NCBI GenBank assembly: GCA_009838525.1
Contig: VXRJ01000016.1
Location: forward strand, 161,114 to 225,113
Source of the DNA: Acidobacteriota bacterium
GTDB lineage: Bacteria > Acidobacteriota > Vicinamibacteria > Vicinamibacterales > UBA8438
DNA: 64,000 nt
Direction of reading: 5' to 3'
Position numbers and translations under genes: made by a program. Under the pieces are notes generated by a model, which was not told where the DNA came from, did no database searches, and was given only the letters and a program-made list of their open reading frames with translations. This document shows, piece by piece, positions 45,068 through 54,542 of this stretch (position 1 is its first letter; the number at the start of each line of letters is the position of its first letter).

Positions 45068-45898
45068 TCAGTGGCTCATCGAGTAGAGCAGGACGTTGAT
45101 GCCGAGACCGTAGCCGTCCGGCGAGAACTGTTCGAAGAACCGCGGGTCGTCGGACTCCCGTTCCCACGCGTCCGCCACATCCGTGTTGTGCGTCATCACC
45201 ACCAGGAAGCGGTCGTTCTTGTCCGTGATTGCCCGGAAGTGGGCGACGTCACTGTCGCGGCCGCGCTCGGACGTGGTCCGTCCGCCGGAGCGGTACCAGA
45301 ACTGGATGGAGGTGATCTGCGGCACCTTCTCCACGTGCGTCAACGCCCGGAATACCGGGTGGTCCATCGGAACGTCGCGGATCGGGTACTGCGCCGGCGG
45401 GAGCACGCGGCTGATCTCGCTCACCCAATGGTCCCACGCGCGCGGACCCCAGAAGTCATCCACCCAGAGGAAGCCGCCCTTGAGCAGATAGTCGCGCAGG
45501 CCCGCCGCTTCCTCGCCGCTCAGGCCGATGGTCCCGACATCGGCCGCCATGACGAACGGACAGTTGAACAGCTCGGGGTCCGTCAGCCGGACGACCCAGT
45601 GGTTAGGCTCGCCACGGTTGTCGGTGCTGATCTCGGTCGACGTCAGATCTTCCAGCCGGTGCATCAGGTTGATGCCGGCGAACGGGTAGTCGGTCGACCA
45701 CCCCATGCCGAGCGCTTCGTAGCGCACCTGGTCGTACATCAACTTGCAGAAGGTGAAGCCCCGGTCCGGCATCGACTCGGGCGGAAAACGGGCGGGCAGG
45801 TTCCCCTCGCCCACGCCCCAGCCCCACTGCGCCGATCCGACCGCGAGAAGGCCGGTGAAGAGGAACGCGACGACCAACAGGACAACACGACGCGCCAC
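45068..45898 (-). CDS. DUF4159 protein, exported
   Basis: 276 aa from the GTG at 45898, which leaves a signal-like V-A-R-R-V-V-L-L-V-V-A-F-L-F-T-G-L. The pattern G-F-T-F-C-K-L-M-Y, L-L-K-G-G-F-L-W-V-D-D-F-W and H-P-V-F matches DUF4159, a flavodoxin/glutamine-amidotransferase-like fold of unknown role. It precedes the dehydratase gene by 17 bases. TATGCT on the minus strand lies nine bases before the start. Confidence 0.82.
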   Translation of the reverse strand: MARRVVLLVVAFLFTGLLAVGSAQWGWGVGEGNLPARFPPESMPDRGFTFCKLMYDQVRYEALGMGWSTDYPFAGINLMHRLEDLTSTEISTDNRGEPNHWVVRLTDPELFNCPFVMAADVGTIGLSGEEAAGLRDYLLKGGFLWVDDFWGPRAWDHWVSEISRVLPPAQYPIRDVPMDHPVFRALTHVEKVPQITSIQFWYRSGGRTTSERGRDSDVAHFRAITDKNDRFLVVMTHNTDVADAWERESDDPRFFEQFSPDGYGLGINVLLYSMSH

Positions 45899-46007
45899 GG
45901 CACCCTGAGCATACCCCAGCTTTCGGGCGGCGCACGCGTCCGGGGACGGCGGGAGCGTATGATCTGGAAACCCGATGGCGGGGAACTGCGGAAGGGACGG
46001 AAGAGCG

Positions 46008-47654
46008 ATGCACAAGATGAGCCGATCGACGGGATGGACCGGGCTCCAGGCCGTGCTGCTGGCCGGAGCCGTCATGCTGGCGGCGCCGCCGGCGCTGGCG
46101 CAGCACGATCACGGCGGCGCCGGCGACACTTCGGCCGGGAGCGATCTTCCGGAGAGCTTCAGTGAGCCGATGCGGCTTTACGACGTCTCCGTCCGCGGCC
46201 CGCACGCGCATCCGATCTCGACCACCAATCCGGAGGCGCAGGCGTACTTCGACCAGGGTTTCGCACTCATGTACGCCTTCGCCAAGGAGGAAGCGACCCG
46301 CTCGTTCCGCGAGGCGTGGAAGCGCGACCCGGAATGCGCCATCTGCTACTGGGGCGAAGCGTGGTCGTGGGGCTCGTACCTGAACGGTCCGATGCGGACG
46401 TTCGAGGCGCCGCACGCCTACGCGGCAACCCAGGAGGCGGTCAAGCGGATGGACGGCGCGAGCCCGAAGGAGAGGGCCTACATCGAGGCGCTGACGCACC
46501 GCTATGTGGAGGATTTCGACCCGGAGACGCGGCGCGAACAGGACGAGGCGTACGCCGAGGCGATGCGCCAGGTGGCCGAGCAGTACCCGGACGACCTGGA
46601 TGCGGTGACGCTGTACGCCGACGCACTGTTCCTGCTCGAGCCGCGCCGCGGCCTGCGCGACCTCAACGATCCGAACGTACAGCGGCTGCACGGGGTGCTC
46701 GAAAGCGTGCTTGCCCGGGACATCCGCCATCCCGGCGCGTGCCACCTCTACATTCACGCCACCGAGTCGACCGTGGATCCCGGCCTCGCGTCCGGCTGCG
46801 CGGAGCATCTCGGCAGCGGGATTCCGGGCGCCAGCCACATCAACCACATGCCGTCGCACACCTGGAACGAGATTGGCCGCTGGGCGGACGGCGTGCGCTC
46901 GAACCTCGACGCCTGGCATTCCGATCTGAAGGCGGAGCACAACGAGGGGATCGCCATCTACCCCAGCCACAACCTCCACATGCTGCTGTTCGCGGCGTCG
47001 ATGGACGGCCAAGGGGCAATCGCGGCGCAGGCCGGGAAGGACTACACGAAGCTGACGGAAGACAGCGTCTACGAGGTGCTGACGCTGCTCCGCTTCGGCC
47101 GGTTCGACGAGGTGCTCGAAGTGACCGACCGCCCCGAGCAGGAGGCCTCGGGCGGGCTCTGGGACTTCGCGCAGGGCTATGCCCACCTGCGCGCCGGCGA
47201 GGCGGACTTCGCGCGGGTCTACCTCGACCGGGTGACGGCGCTCGCCGAGAAGACCACCGCGCGGTTCCGCTTCGATGAGGCTCGGCTACTGCTCCAGACG
47301 GTGGGCGGAATCCTGGAGGGCGAGCTGCAGCGCGCCGACGGCGATCTCCGCGCGGCGATCGACACGTTCCAGCGGGCGGTCGAGGTGGAAGATCAACTGG
47401 AGTACTCGGAGCCGGAGCCGCTGCCGTTCGCCGCGCGGCACTGGCTCGGCGCCGCGCTGATCGAGGCCGAGCGGTACGCCGACGCGGAGCAGGTCTACCG
47501 CGACGAGCTCGAGGACCATCCGAACAACGGCTGGTCGCTGTTCGGCCTGATGACGGCCCTCCAGAAACAGGGGAAACCGACCGCGGAGGTCGAGGCGCAG
47601 TTCAACGAGAGCTGGGCGCGCTCCGACACCTGGATTCCGGCGTCGCGGTTCTAG
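46008..47654 (+). CDS. Secreted TPR-type repeat protein
   Basis: 548 aa from the ATG at 46008 (an in-frame ATG at 45975 is nearer to TATGAT at 45958-45963). A signal peptide ends A-L-A-Q. Helical repeats follow, e.g. A-Y-F-D-Q-G-F-A-L-M-Y-A-F and W-S-L-F-G-L-M-T-A-L. C-A-I-C-Y-W-G near residue 105 and a His-rich N terminus could bind metal. Likely a scaffold in the periplasm. Confidence 0.78.
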   Translation: MHKMSRSTGWTGLQAVLLAGAVMLAAPPALAQHDHGGAGDTSAGSDLPESFSEPMRLYDVSVRGPHAHPISTTNPEAQAYFDQGFALMYAFAKEEATRSFREAWKRDPECAICYWGEAWSWGSYLNGPMRTFEAPHAYAATQEAVKRMDGASPKERAYIEALTHRYVEDFDPETRREQDEAYAEAMRQVAEQYPDDLDAVTLYADALFLLEPRRGLRDLNDPNVQRLHGVLESVLARDIRHPGACHLYIHATESTVDPGLASGCAEHLGSGIPGASHINHMPSHTWNEIGRWADGVRSNLDAWHSDLKAEHNEGIAIYPSHNLHMLLFAASMDGQGAIAAQAGKDYTKLTEDSVYEVLTLLRFGRFDEVLEVTDRPEQEASGGLWDFAQGYAHLRAGEADFARVYLDRVTALAEKTTARFRFDEARLLLQTVGGILEGELQRADGDLRAAIDTFQRAVEVEDQLEYSEPEPLPFAARHWLGAALIEAERYADAEQVYRDELEDHPNNGWSLFGLMTALQKQGKPTAEVEAQFNESWARSDTWIPASRF

Positions 47655-47678
47655 CCAGGTGAATGCCGGCGTGGACTC

Positions 47679-48626
47679 CTAGAACCCGAGGGCCCCGCCG
47701 CCGAAGCCGAAGCCCAGGCCGAATCCGACGATTCGTGATGCCGCCGTGTTCCGGCCGGCCACCATCTGACCGAAGAAGGCGTTGAGGCTGACCGTATCCG
47801 TCACGTTGGCGAGCAGCCGCCCCGCCACCAGGTGGCGATCCTCCTCCAGACCGGGGAAGCGGCTTGGCGAGAAGCCCGGGCCGCCGATGTCGAGGCCAGA
47901 CATGGCGTTGACCATCTGGTAGTCGGCGCCAATCGTGACGGCGCCGCCGACCGGGATGAAGAGACCGAGGTTCAGGAACATCTCCGCCGGAATGTCGACA
48001 CGCTCACTCCCGCCGGAGGCTCCCACCGCCTGCGGGTTGACTTCCGTGCTCGTCCGGGCTCGGTAGCCGACTTCCGCCGAGAAGCCCGCCGCATCCGCGA
48101 ATCTACCGATGATCAGCGACGTCTCGACGCCGTTGCCCCCGTCGCCAATCGAGTTGATATAGCCGGTGTCGTAGGGGCCGGCGGCGATGGCGCCGATCCG
48201 CAGGGCCACGCTCGGCGCGTCGCTGATCAGCTCGTCGACGACCCGCCAGGTGATGGCGATGTTGGAATCGTACAGGCCGCTGTAGCTCTCCTGGCCGCCT
48301 GACGGGCCGACTCCCCCGGCCACGAAGCTCCGGGCGAAGGCCGACTGCACATCGATGGCCACGGCATCCGTGAATGCGTAGTTGACGCCGAACCACACGG
48401 TGTTCTGCGCAAGATTCGCGTTGGTCGCGGCGAGCGGCCCCTGGACCTTCGTGGTCTCGCGAAAGAACTCCTTCGCGTTCTGATTGACGTACGTGATGCT
48501 GAAGGTGCCCGTTCCGGGCTCCGCGAGCCACGGCGTCCCCTGCGCGAACGCGGGGGAGACGAGCGCGAGCCCAAGTAGTGCCGTGATGGCGGGAATGTTC
48601 AGCAGGAGGCGGAAGTATCTGGACAT
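47679..48626 (-). CDS. Putative outer-membrane beta-barrel protein
   Basis: 315 aa. A signal peptide ends A-F-A-Q. Alternating strands with many Gly/Ala and an aromatic end (G-F-G-G-G-A-L-G-F) fit a barrel. G-G-Q-E-S-Y-S-G-L-Y and I-G-D-G-G-N-G are loop-like. No family was recognised with certainty; it may be a transporter-like porin. Confidence 0.6.
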   Translation of the reverse strand: MSRYFRLLLNIPAITALLGLALVSPAFAQGTPWLAEPGTGTFSITYVNQNAKEFFRETTKVQGPLAATNANLAQNTVWFGVNYAFTDAVAIDVQSAFARSFVAGGVGPSGGQESYSGLYDSNIAITWRVVDELISDAPSVALRIGAIAAGPYDTGYINSIGDGGNGVETSLIIGRFADAAGFSAEVGYRARTSTEVNPQAVGASGGSERVDIPAEMFLNLGLFIPVGGAVTIGADYQMVNAMSGLDIGGPGFSPSRFPGLEEDRHLVAGRLLANVTDTVSLNAFFGQMVAGRNTAASRIVGFGLGFGFGGGALGF

Positions 48627-48695
48627 TGTGTGCACTTCTCTCGACGTTTTCTCAACCACTGGTTTCGGCCTGGGGGGCAATCGGAACGGTCCCGG

Positions 48696-49070
48696 CTACA
48701 ACTTGAAGCGGCGGCTGAGGAAGTAGTGCACCAGCTCCATCCGGAGATTGCACTCCTCGCCCTGCACCGCCCCGCCGCCGCACACCGCCGTCACTGCCTC
48801 GTCGTCGGCGGATCCGGTTGTGTTGCCGTCGAAGACCGCCACCAGGCTGGCCGTCAGGCTCACCGCCCGGTCCCGGTCGAGGTCGCCCCTCTGGACCGGG
48901 CAGGAATCGCAGACCAGAAGGTCGAACGTCAGGGCCTTGCCCTGCGAGTACGCGGCGCGCGGGCTCACCTTGCCGGCGCCGGTACCGATGGAACCGGACG
49001 CTTCCGCCGAACCGTGGACCAGGGCCACACCGGCCACCAAAAGTACAGCTAGAACGAAGTAACGCTTCAT
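48696..49070 (-). CDS. Small secreted cysteine-containing hypothetical protein
   Basis: 124 aa. GGAGAG upstream supports the ATG. A signal peptide (about 1-24, ending A-E-A-S) is followed by C-D-S-C, and later V-C-G-G-G and E-E-C. Two disulfides are possible. It lies 69 bases upstream of the barrel gene in the same direction. No function is recognised. Confidence 0.65.
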   Translation of the reverse strand: MKRYFVLAVLLVAGVALVHGSAEASGSIGTGAGKVSPRAAYSQGKALTFDLLVCDSCPVQRGDLDRDRAVSLTASLVAVFDGNTTGSADDEAVTAVCGGGAVQGEECNLRMELVHYFLSRRFKL

Positions 49071-49212
49071 GCGGTTCTCTCCAATTAGGGGGAAGCAGTC
49101 ATACCCAACGGTTAAGCTTACCCCACATAAATGTATGGCTGCCAGCAGTCGGGGCCAATCGCTGCGGCCACCGTGACTACTCCCGCAAAACGTCGGGTAC
49201 TACCCGCCCCGC

Positions 49213-50379
49213 TCAGCGGACGAGGCGGCCATCGCGGACCCAAACCTCGTCGCCGACCGTGACCGTCGTATCGGTGAAGAAGTTCCAGCGGACGTAGCCA
49301 CCGGTTACGGTTCCGCCCAGCTCGGAGTTGTCGCCGAGTGAGAGGCGCACGATGCCGGCGCCATATCCGTAGTAGGGGATCCACGGGTTGCGCTCCGGCA
49401 CCGCCAGCAGCGGGTTGAAGCCAAGCGCGAACTCCCGGAACGCCCGCGCCTGCTCCGGAACGCCGGCCAGTTCCGCCTCCGCCGCATCCTGGCCCGACTC
49501 GGCGGCGACACCAGCGACCCGGCCATTCTCGATACGCACCGTGAGCCCGGTTACCGGCCGGCCGTCCCATTGCGACGGCGGGAAGGCGATGGTCCCGTTG
49601 ACGCTTTCCTCGATGGGCGCAACGCGGATGGCCCCGGACGGCAACTCGATCTCGCGGTCGATCAGGATCACCCCCTGGTCGGTCCGTTCCTTCGACGCGT
49701 TGCCGTCGCCGAAGTTCACCGGCCGGTCGCCGATGCGAAACCGGATGTCGGTGCCGAGCGGCGACGTCACGCGCACGTCCGCCCCGCGCATCGCGTCGAC
49801 GAAGCGCCGCTGGGACGCCGCGAGCGCGGCGTAGTCGGTCTCGAGTAGCGCCCGCTGGTAAGTGGCGTCGACTACGGCCTGGCCCGGCATCGGCTGCCCC
49901 GGGATCGGGAACGCGCTGCCGTTCTGGGTCCAGTGGAAATGGATGGTCCGGCCGATCCCCTCGTGCAGCAGATCCTGCAGTGCGGCGTAAACGGCATGGT
50001 CGGGCCGAGCCCCCGGCAGCATGATCGCGCCGTCGAAGTCGCGCAGCATTTCCCGGTACACGGCGCGAGCGGCGTCGCGGTTCCGCGCCAGGAGATCGCC
50101 GTCCCACCCGGTCGGATGCGGTTCCTCAATGACGTCGATCACACCCAGGTCAATCGCGCCGGCGCGCATGAGCGCGTAACGGAGCGGCGGGATCAGCTCG
50201 TCGAACTGGCCGGGCCGGGCGACGAGGAGGATCTTCTCTCCCGGGGCCGGCGCGAGGCGCCGAACGAGCTGCTCGGCCATCGCCTCCCAGTCCATTGTGA
50301 GGCGCGGCTGGGCGAGTAGCGGCGCCACGCTCAGCAGCGTCGCGGCGACGATGACGGCGGTGCGCGCGATGCTGCGCAT
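49213..50379 (-). CDS. Secreted M29-type aminopeptidase-like protein
   Basis: 388 aa with a signal peptide ending L-L-A-Q. I-E-L-P-S-G-A-I-R-V-A-P-I-E-E-S-V-N-G-T-I and L-S-L-G-D-N-S-E-L-G-G resemble the metal-site regions of M29 (thermophilic leucyl) aminopeptidases. The final His-rich motif of classical members is not evident, so activity is uncertain. Confidence 0.65.
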   Translation of the reverse strand: MRSIARTAVIVAATLLSVAPLLAQPRLTMDWEAMAEQLVRRLAPAPGEKILLVARPGQFDELIPPLRYALMRAGAIDLGVIDVIEEPHPTGWDGDLLARNRDAARAVYREMLRDFDGAIMLPGARPDHAVYAALQDLLHEGIGRTIHFHWTQNGSAFPIPGQPMPGQAVVDATYQRALLETDYAALAASQRRFVDAMRGADVRVTSPLGTDIRFRIGDRPVNFGDGNASKERTDQGVILIDREIELPSGAIRVAPIEESVNGTIAFPPSQWDGRPVTGLTVRIENGRVAGVAAESGQDAAEAELAGVPEQARAFREFALGFNPLLAVPERNPWIPYYGYGAGIVRLSLGDNSELGGTVTGGYVRWNFFTDTTVTVGDEVWVRDGRLVR

Positions 50380-50401
50380 GAAGAGGCTCCGCCCCGGGCT
50401 C

Positions 50402-51271
50402 CTAGCGGTTTTGCGCGTTCAGACCCCAGTCGTAGTCGTACTCGATCGCCCCCTCGAAGCCTTCCAGGAAGGTAGCCAGTTCGTCCTCGGCGTGCTGGCG
50501 GAGATGCTCCATGATCGACTCCTCGGTGTCGCCGAAGTCTTCCGCGTACCAGTCATAGATGCTCGAGATGACGATGAAGTCCTCGTCCACCACGTCGACG
50601 CCGCGGAAATTGTTGACGTACGCGCGCGCTCCGGCGTCGAGCAATTCCTCGGTGTTGGCGGCGGTGAACGCCGTATCGATCAGGTGCGGACAGCCGTAGG
50701 CGGCGCAGTTCACCGCGTAGTGGATCCGTTCCTCCTGCCAGAGGGGACGCAGGATTCCGTGCTCCATGTGGTTCAGCGTGAGGTCCTCCCCGGTGACGCG
50801 CGCGTGCACGTCGTCCCACGGTCCGGTGTACGGAACCACGCCTTCGTGAATGTCCCGGATGGTCTCCACCGGGTACTCGTCGAGCACGACCTTGACGGTC
50901 AACGCGTTGTAGAAGTTGATCCAGTAGGCCATCTGCTCCGCCCGCGAATAGTCGCGCGGGTCGAGGTTCTGAAGGTATTCCAGGTACGCGTTCAGCTTCG
51001 CGGCGTCCCCGGCGTTCGCCTGCAGACCCTCGTAGTCGAAGAGGTTGACGCCCTCTCCGTCGGTGGCGACGTAGCCGTCCAGAATCTCCTGCCACGGGCC
51101 GTGGTCGAGTTGCTCGACGCTGGCCTCGTCGCTCACGTCCCACCCCTCGATCTCCTCCGGCACGGGCGCGCCGCACGCCGCCGCGAACAGGCCGGCGCCA
51201 ATCAGCGCCCCCGCGAGCCGCCTCCCCCGCCGTTTCTTCGCCACGTCCTTTCGCCAAACTGTCTTCATCAT
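50402..51271 (-). CDS. DUF547 lipoprotein
   Basis: 289 aa; start overlaps the glycosyltransferase stop by 4 bases. A signal region ends F-A-A-A-C, so it is probably a lipoprotein. A-Y-W-I-N-F-Y-N-A-L-T-V-K-V-V-L and I-H-Y-A-V-N-C-A-A-Y-G-C-P match DUF547, a protease-like fold (the Cys and His could be catalytic). Confidence 0.88.
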   Translation of the reverse strand: MMKTVWRKDVAKKRRGRRLAGALIGAGLFAAACGAPVPEEIEGWDVSDEASVEQLDHGPWQEILDGYVATDGEGVNLFDYEGLQANAGDAAKLNAYLEYLQNLDPRDYSRAEQMAYWINFYNALTVKVVLDEYPVETIRDIHEGVVPYTGPWDDVHARVTGEDLTLNHMEHGILRPLWQEERIHYAVNCAAYGCPHLIDTAFTAANTEELLDAGARAYVNNFRGVDVVDEDFIVISSIYDWYAEDFGDTEESIMEHLRQHAEDELATFLEGFEGAIEYDYDWGLNAQNR

Positions 51272-52614
51272 CGTTCCGCCTCGCTGCCTGCGGCTCGGGG
51301 CGTCCCGCGCCGGGTCCAATCGAAGCCGAGCGCGCCGAGTATCAGGCCGAACTCCAGCCAGCGCACCCAGAGCGGCTGCGCATACGGGTCCATCGTGTAG
51401 TCCTGCAGGTTCAGACCCGTAGTGTAGCTGAGCAGCACGGCAACGGAGGCCGTCCACGCCCAGGCGCTGGGGAATGCCGCGGCGAACGGTAGCAGCCAAA
51501 GCAGGTACCACGGATTGATCACGGGAGACACGACGAGCAGTGCGCCGTACAGCCAGTCGCCGCGCGGTATCCGCCCGGCAACCTCGTGCCGGACGTACCG
51601 ACGGCAGTACGCGACCCAGAACAGCGCGAAGACCAGGCCGAGAGCGAACCGGGCCTCGAACCGCGGCATCACCGTCGCCAGCAGTCCGAATGCCGCCGAA
51701 TTGAACTCCCACTCGCGCGCGAACACCTCCAGCGACGCCAGGTCCGTGCCTCCCTGGAGGGCGAACGGCGCGTACAGCGCCGCGAGCGTCGCGGCGAACA
51801 GGACCCAGTGCCGGATGCCCGCGCGTGCGAGCACCAGCGGCGCCAGCACCAGGCCGAACACCTTGGCGCCGGTGGCCAGGCCAAGAAGCACGGCGGCGCC
51901 CGGCCAACGGCGCTCCCGCGCGAGCAGGATGGCTGCGACCAGCAGGCAGGCCCCGGCGCCGTCCGGGTGCGCGGTGAACGCGATCTCCTTGACCACCAGC
52001 GGACACCACGCGTACAGCAGCACGTTGGCGGTTGACGTCAGTCGCAGCAGCAGTCCCAGCGTGACCAGATCGACCGCGATCAGGATGACCTGAAGCACCG
52101 TGACGCTGGCCGGCTGCACCCAGTAACCGAGCAGGAAGACGAGCTGCGACGTGGGGCCGTAGATGGTGGGCAATTCCGGATAGTTGATGCCGCCCAGCAC
52201 ATCCTGAAACGCAGCGGGGACGGACGGATCGAGGAAGAAGGCCTCCGGTGCGGCGCCGTACGGGGTGCCGGTCGTGGCGAAGCGGTAGGCGTCCCACAGG
52301 TAGCGGTAGAAGTCGTCCTCGTAGAACGGTCCGCCCACCAGGCCGCAGAGGCGGAAGACAACCGCCCAGAAGAAAAGGCGGCCCACCGGAACCGGCTCGC
52401 CGCGCCGGCGGAGCAACCAGTAGAGCCCGAAGACCGGCAGTCCGGTCCAGGCGACGAGCGTGAAGAACGCGGAGAGGCCCGGTTCGCCCGGTTGCCGCGC
52501 CAGCAGGGCGAGGGCGGCGTAGCCGACCGCGCACCAGAGGCCGACCGCGTCGACGTAGCGCAGGCGCGATGTATCGCCGCTCCAATGCAGCGGGGGTCTC
52601 ACCACGGGCTCCAC
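51268..52614 (-). CDS. GT-C-type membrane glycosyltransferase (GT87-like)
   Basis: 448 aa with about ten membrane segments. Y-E-D-D-F-Y-R-Y-L-W-D-A-Y after the second or third helix is the acidic motif of polyprenol-phosphate mannose/arabinose-using enzymes. It would add a sugar to a lipid or cell-envelope glycan; acceptor unknown. Confidence 0.8.
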   Translation of the reverse strand: MEPVVRPPLHWSGDTSRLRYVDAVGLWCAVGYAALALLARQPGEPGLSAFFTLVAWTGLPVFGLYWLLRRRGEPVPVGRLFFWAVVFRLCGLVGGPFYEDDFYRYLWDAYRFATTGTPYGAAPEAFFLDPSVPAAFQDVLGGINYPELPTIYGPTSQLVFLLGYWVQPASVTVLQVILIAVDLVTLGLLLRLTSTANVLLYAWCPLVVKEIAFTAHPDGAGACLLVAAILLARERRWPGAAVLLGLATGAKVFGLVLAPLVLARAGIRHWVLFAATLAALYAPFALQGGTDLASLEVFAREWEFNSAAFGLLATVMPRFEARFALGLVFALFWVAYCRRYVRHEVAGRIPRGDWLYGALLVVSPVINPWYLLWLLPFAAAFPSAWAWTASVAVLLSYTTGLNLQDYTMDPYAQPLWVRWLEFGLILGALGFDWTRRGTPRAAGSEAER

Positions 52615-52623
52615 GCTGGCGGG

Positions 52624-54267
52624 TCAGGGACGCGGGGGCTGGTTCTGCTCCGGAAAGTAGCGGGACAGCGTGGGTGCGGCCGGCTTGGGCGTCAGCCACG
52701 AGACCACGACCATCAAGAGCGACGAGCCGATGAGCATCGGCAGCACCGGCATGAAGCCGAGCACGTCGGTGCCGCCCGGCGTGCGCGTGATGATCTCCGT
52801 TCCGGCGAGCGTCCAGACGGGAACGGTGACCCCGGGAGGCGGCGCGGGCACGACGGCCTGCAGCAGGGCGATGCCCGCCATCGTCACCGCAGTCCAGATC
52901 ACCACCGCCAGCGCCCCCCACTTCGTGCTGCCGCGCCAGAACAGCGCCGCGACGAGCAGCGGCAGCATCGACGTGAAGCCCGAGAAGGCGTACTGCACGG
53001 CGAGGCCGAATATCCCCGGCGGCACGTTCAGCGCGATGACGTAGGCGACCAGCGCGATGAGCACGACGAATAATCGCCCCGTCTGCACCTGCACCGCCGG
53101 GCCGAAGCGGGACGTGCCCCCGTAGTACGTGAAGACATCCTCGGTGAACATCGTGGACAGGGCGAGGATCTGCGAGTCGCTCGCCATGACCGCGGCCATG
53201 ATGCCGGCGCCGAGCAGGCCGGCAAGCCAGAGCGGCGCGTAGTACTCCAGCATCAGGATGATGACGTCGTCTCCCGCCGCCGCGCGCTGCAACGACGCGG
53301 TCTCTTCCGCCGTCAGCGAATCGCGCTCGGCCGCCAGCTCGGCCCGCGCCTCGAGCTTCGCGTCGATCGCCGGCACGTCGGTCATCGCGTTGGCGGCCAG
53401 GCCCAGGAACGTGCACGGCAGCCAGATCGCCAGAATGCAGAGGGGATAGAAGATCACCGTCTTCCGGAACTGACCCATCCGCCGCGCCGTCAGGCAGAAG
53501 ATGGAAATGTGCGGGAACATGATCGACGAGAGCGGGATCAGCATGTAGCTGAAGAAGAAGCGGGGCGGGATCCGCTCGCGCGTCAGGAGCGGCGCCGACT
53601 CCGGCGAGCCGAGCAGCCGTTCCATGGCCTGCGGGAAACCGCCGATGCTCACCCCGATGAAGACGATGGCCGCCGCCCCGAACGTGAGGAACAGCACGGT
53701 CTGGAAGGTGTTGACCCAGGCGGTGCCGCGCATGCCGCCGAAGAAGACGTAGCTCATCACGACAGCGGCGACGATCGCCCCGCCGAACCAGTACGGGACG
53801 ACGCCGCCGCTCACCGCGCTGAGCGTCGTCCCGCCGCCCATGACCGCGATCACGATGTAGGGCACGAGCAGGGCCGCCTGCAGCGCGAATATGGCCGTAC
53901 CGATGTGGCCGCACTCCCAGCGGTCCCGGTACATCTGCACCGGCGTCATGAAGCCGTGCCGCTTGCCGAGGGCCCAGACGCGGGTGCCGAACAGGTAGAG
54001 CGTCACCGGGATGATGAACGCCGACGACGATCCCATCAGGCCGTAGGTGACGATGCCGTTGGCGAAAGCGTGCCCCGCCGATCCGAGGATCGTGAACGCC
54101 GTCATGTTGGTGCCGAAGAGCGACAGGAGGAAGACGTACTGGCCGAGGGACCGGTTCGCGAGGAAGTAGCCTTCGGCCTGTTCCCCTCCCGGCGCGCGCC
54201 GGAACGCGAAGATGCCGATGTAGAGGACGACGCCGAGGTAGGCGATGACGACGAGGGCCGGGATCAC
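52624..54267 (-). CDS. Sodium:solute symporter family protein
   Basis: 547 aa, about 13 membrane segments. [21 protein letters not shown] and [17 protein letters not shown] match SSF transporters. The DUF3311 gene just before it overlaps by 4 bases, a common pair. Substrate unknown. Confidence 0.92.
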   Translation of the reverse strand: MIPALVVIAYLGVVLYIGIFAFRRAPGGEQAEGYFLANRSLGQYVFLLSLFGTNMTAFTILGSAGHAFANGIVTYGLMGSSSAFIIPVTLYLFGTRVWALGKRHGFMTPVQMYRDRWECGHIGTAIFALQAALLVPYIVIAVMGGGTTLSAVSGGVVPYWFGGAIVAAVVMSYVFFGGMRGTAWVNTFQTVLFLTFGAAAIVFIGVSIGGFPQAMERLLGSPESAPLLTRERIPPRFFFSYMLIPLSSIMFPHISIFCLTARRMGQFRKTVIFYPLCILAIWLPCTFLGLAANAMTDVPAIDAKLEARAELAAERDSLTAEETASLQRAAAGDDVIILMLEYYAPLWLAGLLGAGIMAAVMASDSQILALSTMFTEDVFTYYGGTSRFGPAVQVQTGRLFVVLIALVAYVIALNVPPGIFGLAVQYAFSGFTSMLPLLVAALFWRGSTKWGALAVVIWTAVTMAGIALLQAVVPAPPPGVTVPVWTLAGTEIITRTPGGTDVLGFMPVLPMLIGSSLLMVVVSWLTPKPAAPTLSRYFPEQNQPPRP

Positions 54268-54542
54268 GGCTTCGGCTCCCCCGCCGGCGGCCCGTCGGTC
54301 CCCGCCTCGGCCTCGGCCGGCGCGTCAACCTCGAGGTGCCCCGGCCACGCGTAGCGGACCAGCGCCCACATCAGCCCGGCCACGGCGAGCGAGTAGACGG
54401 CGTGGTAGAAGAGCCCGATCGGCAGAAAACCGAACACCAGGGGGCGCGCGCTGTCCCAGAACCAGTAGTCCTGGTGCAGCAGGTAGAGCGCGGCGACGCC
54501 GGCCGCAAGCAGCCACGACGTCGTGCGCGACGGTCGAGTCAT
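54264..54542 (-). CDS. DUF3311-type small membrane protein
   Basis: 92 aa with two membrane segments; [14 protein letters not shown] matches the DUF3311 pattern. It overlaps the symporter and the propeller gene by 4 bases each, so it is an accessory subunit of the symporter operon. Confidence 0.8.
   Translation of the reverse strand: MTRPSRTTSWLLAAGVAALYLLHQDYWFWDSARPLVFGFLPIGLFYHAVYSLAVAGLMWALVRYAWPGHLEVDAPAEAEAGTDGPPAGEPKP

Noticed and set aside
50402..54328. A minus-strand open frame of 1308 codons spanning several genes
   Set aside because: Only its last part (50402-51271) is real coding sequence (DUF547). The rest is a frame-shifted shadow of the glycosyltransferase and symporter genes, with Arg/Pro/Gly-rich composition.
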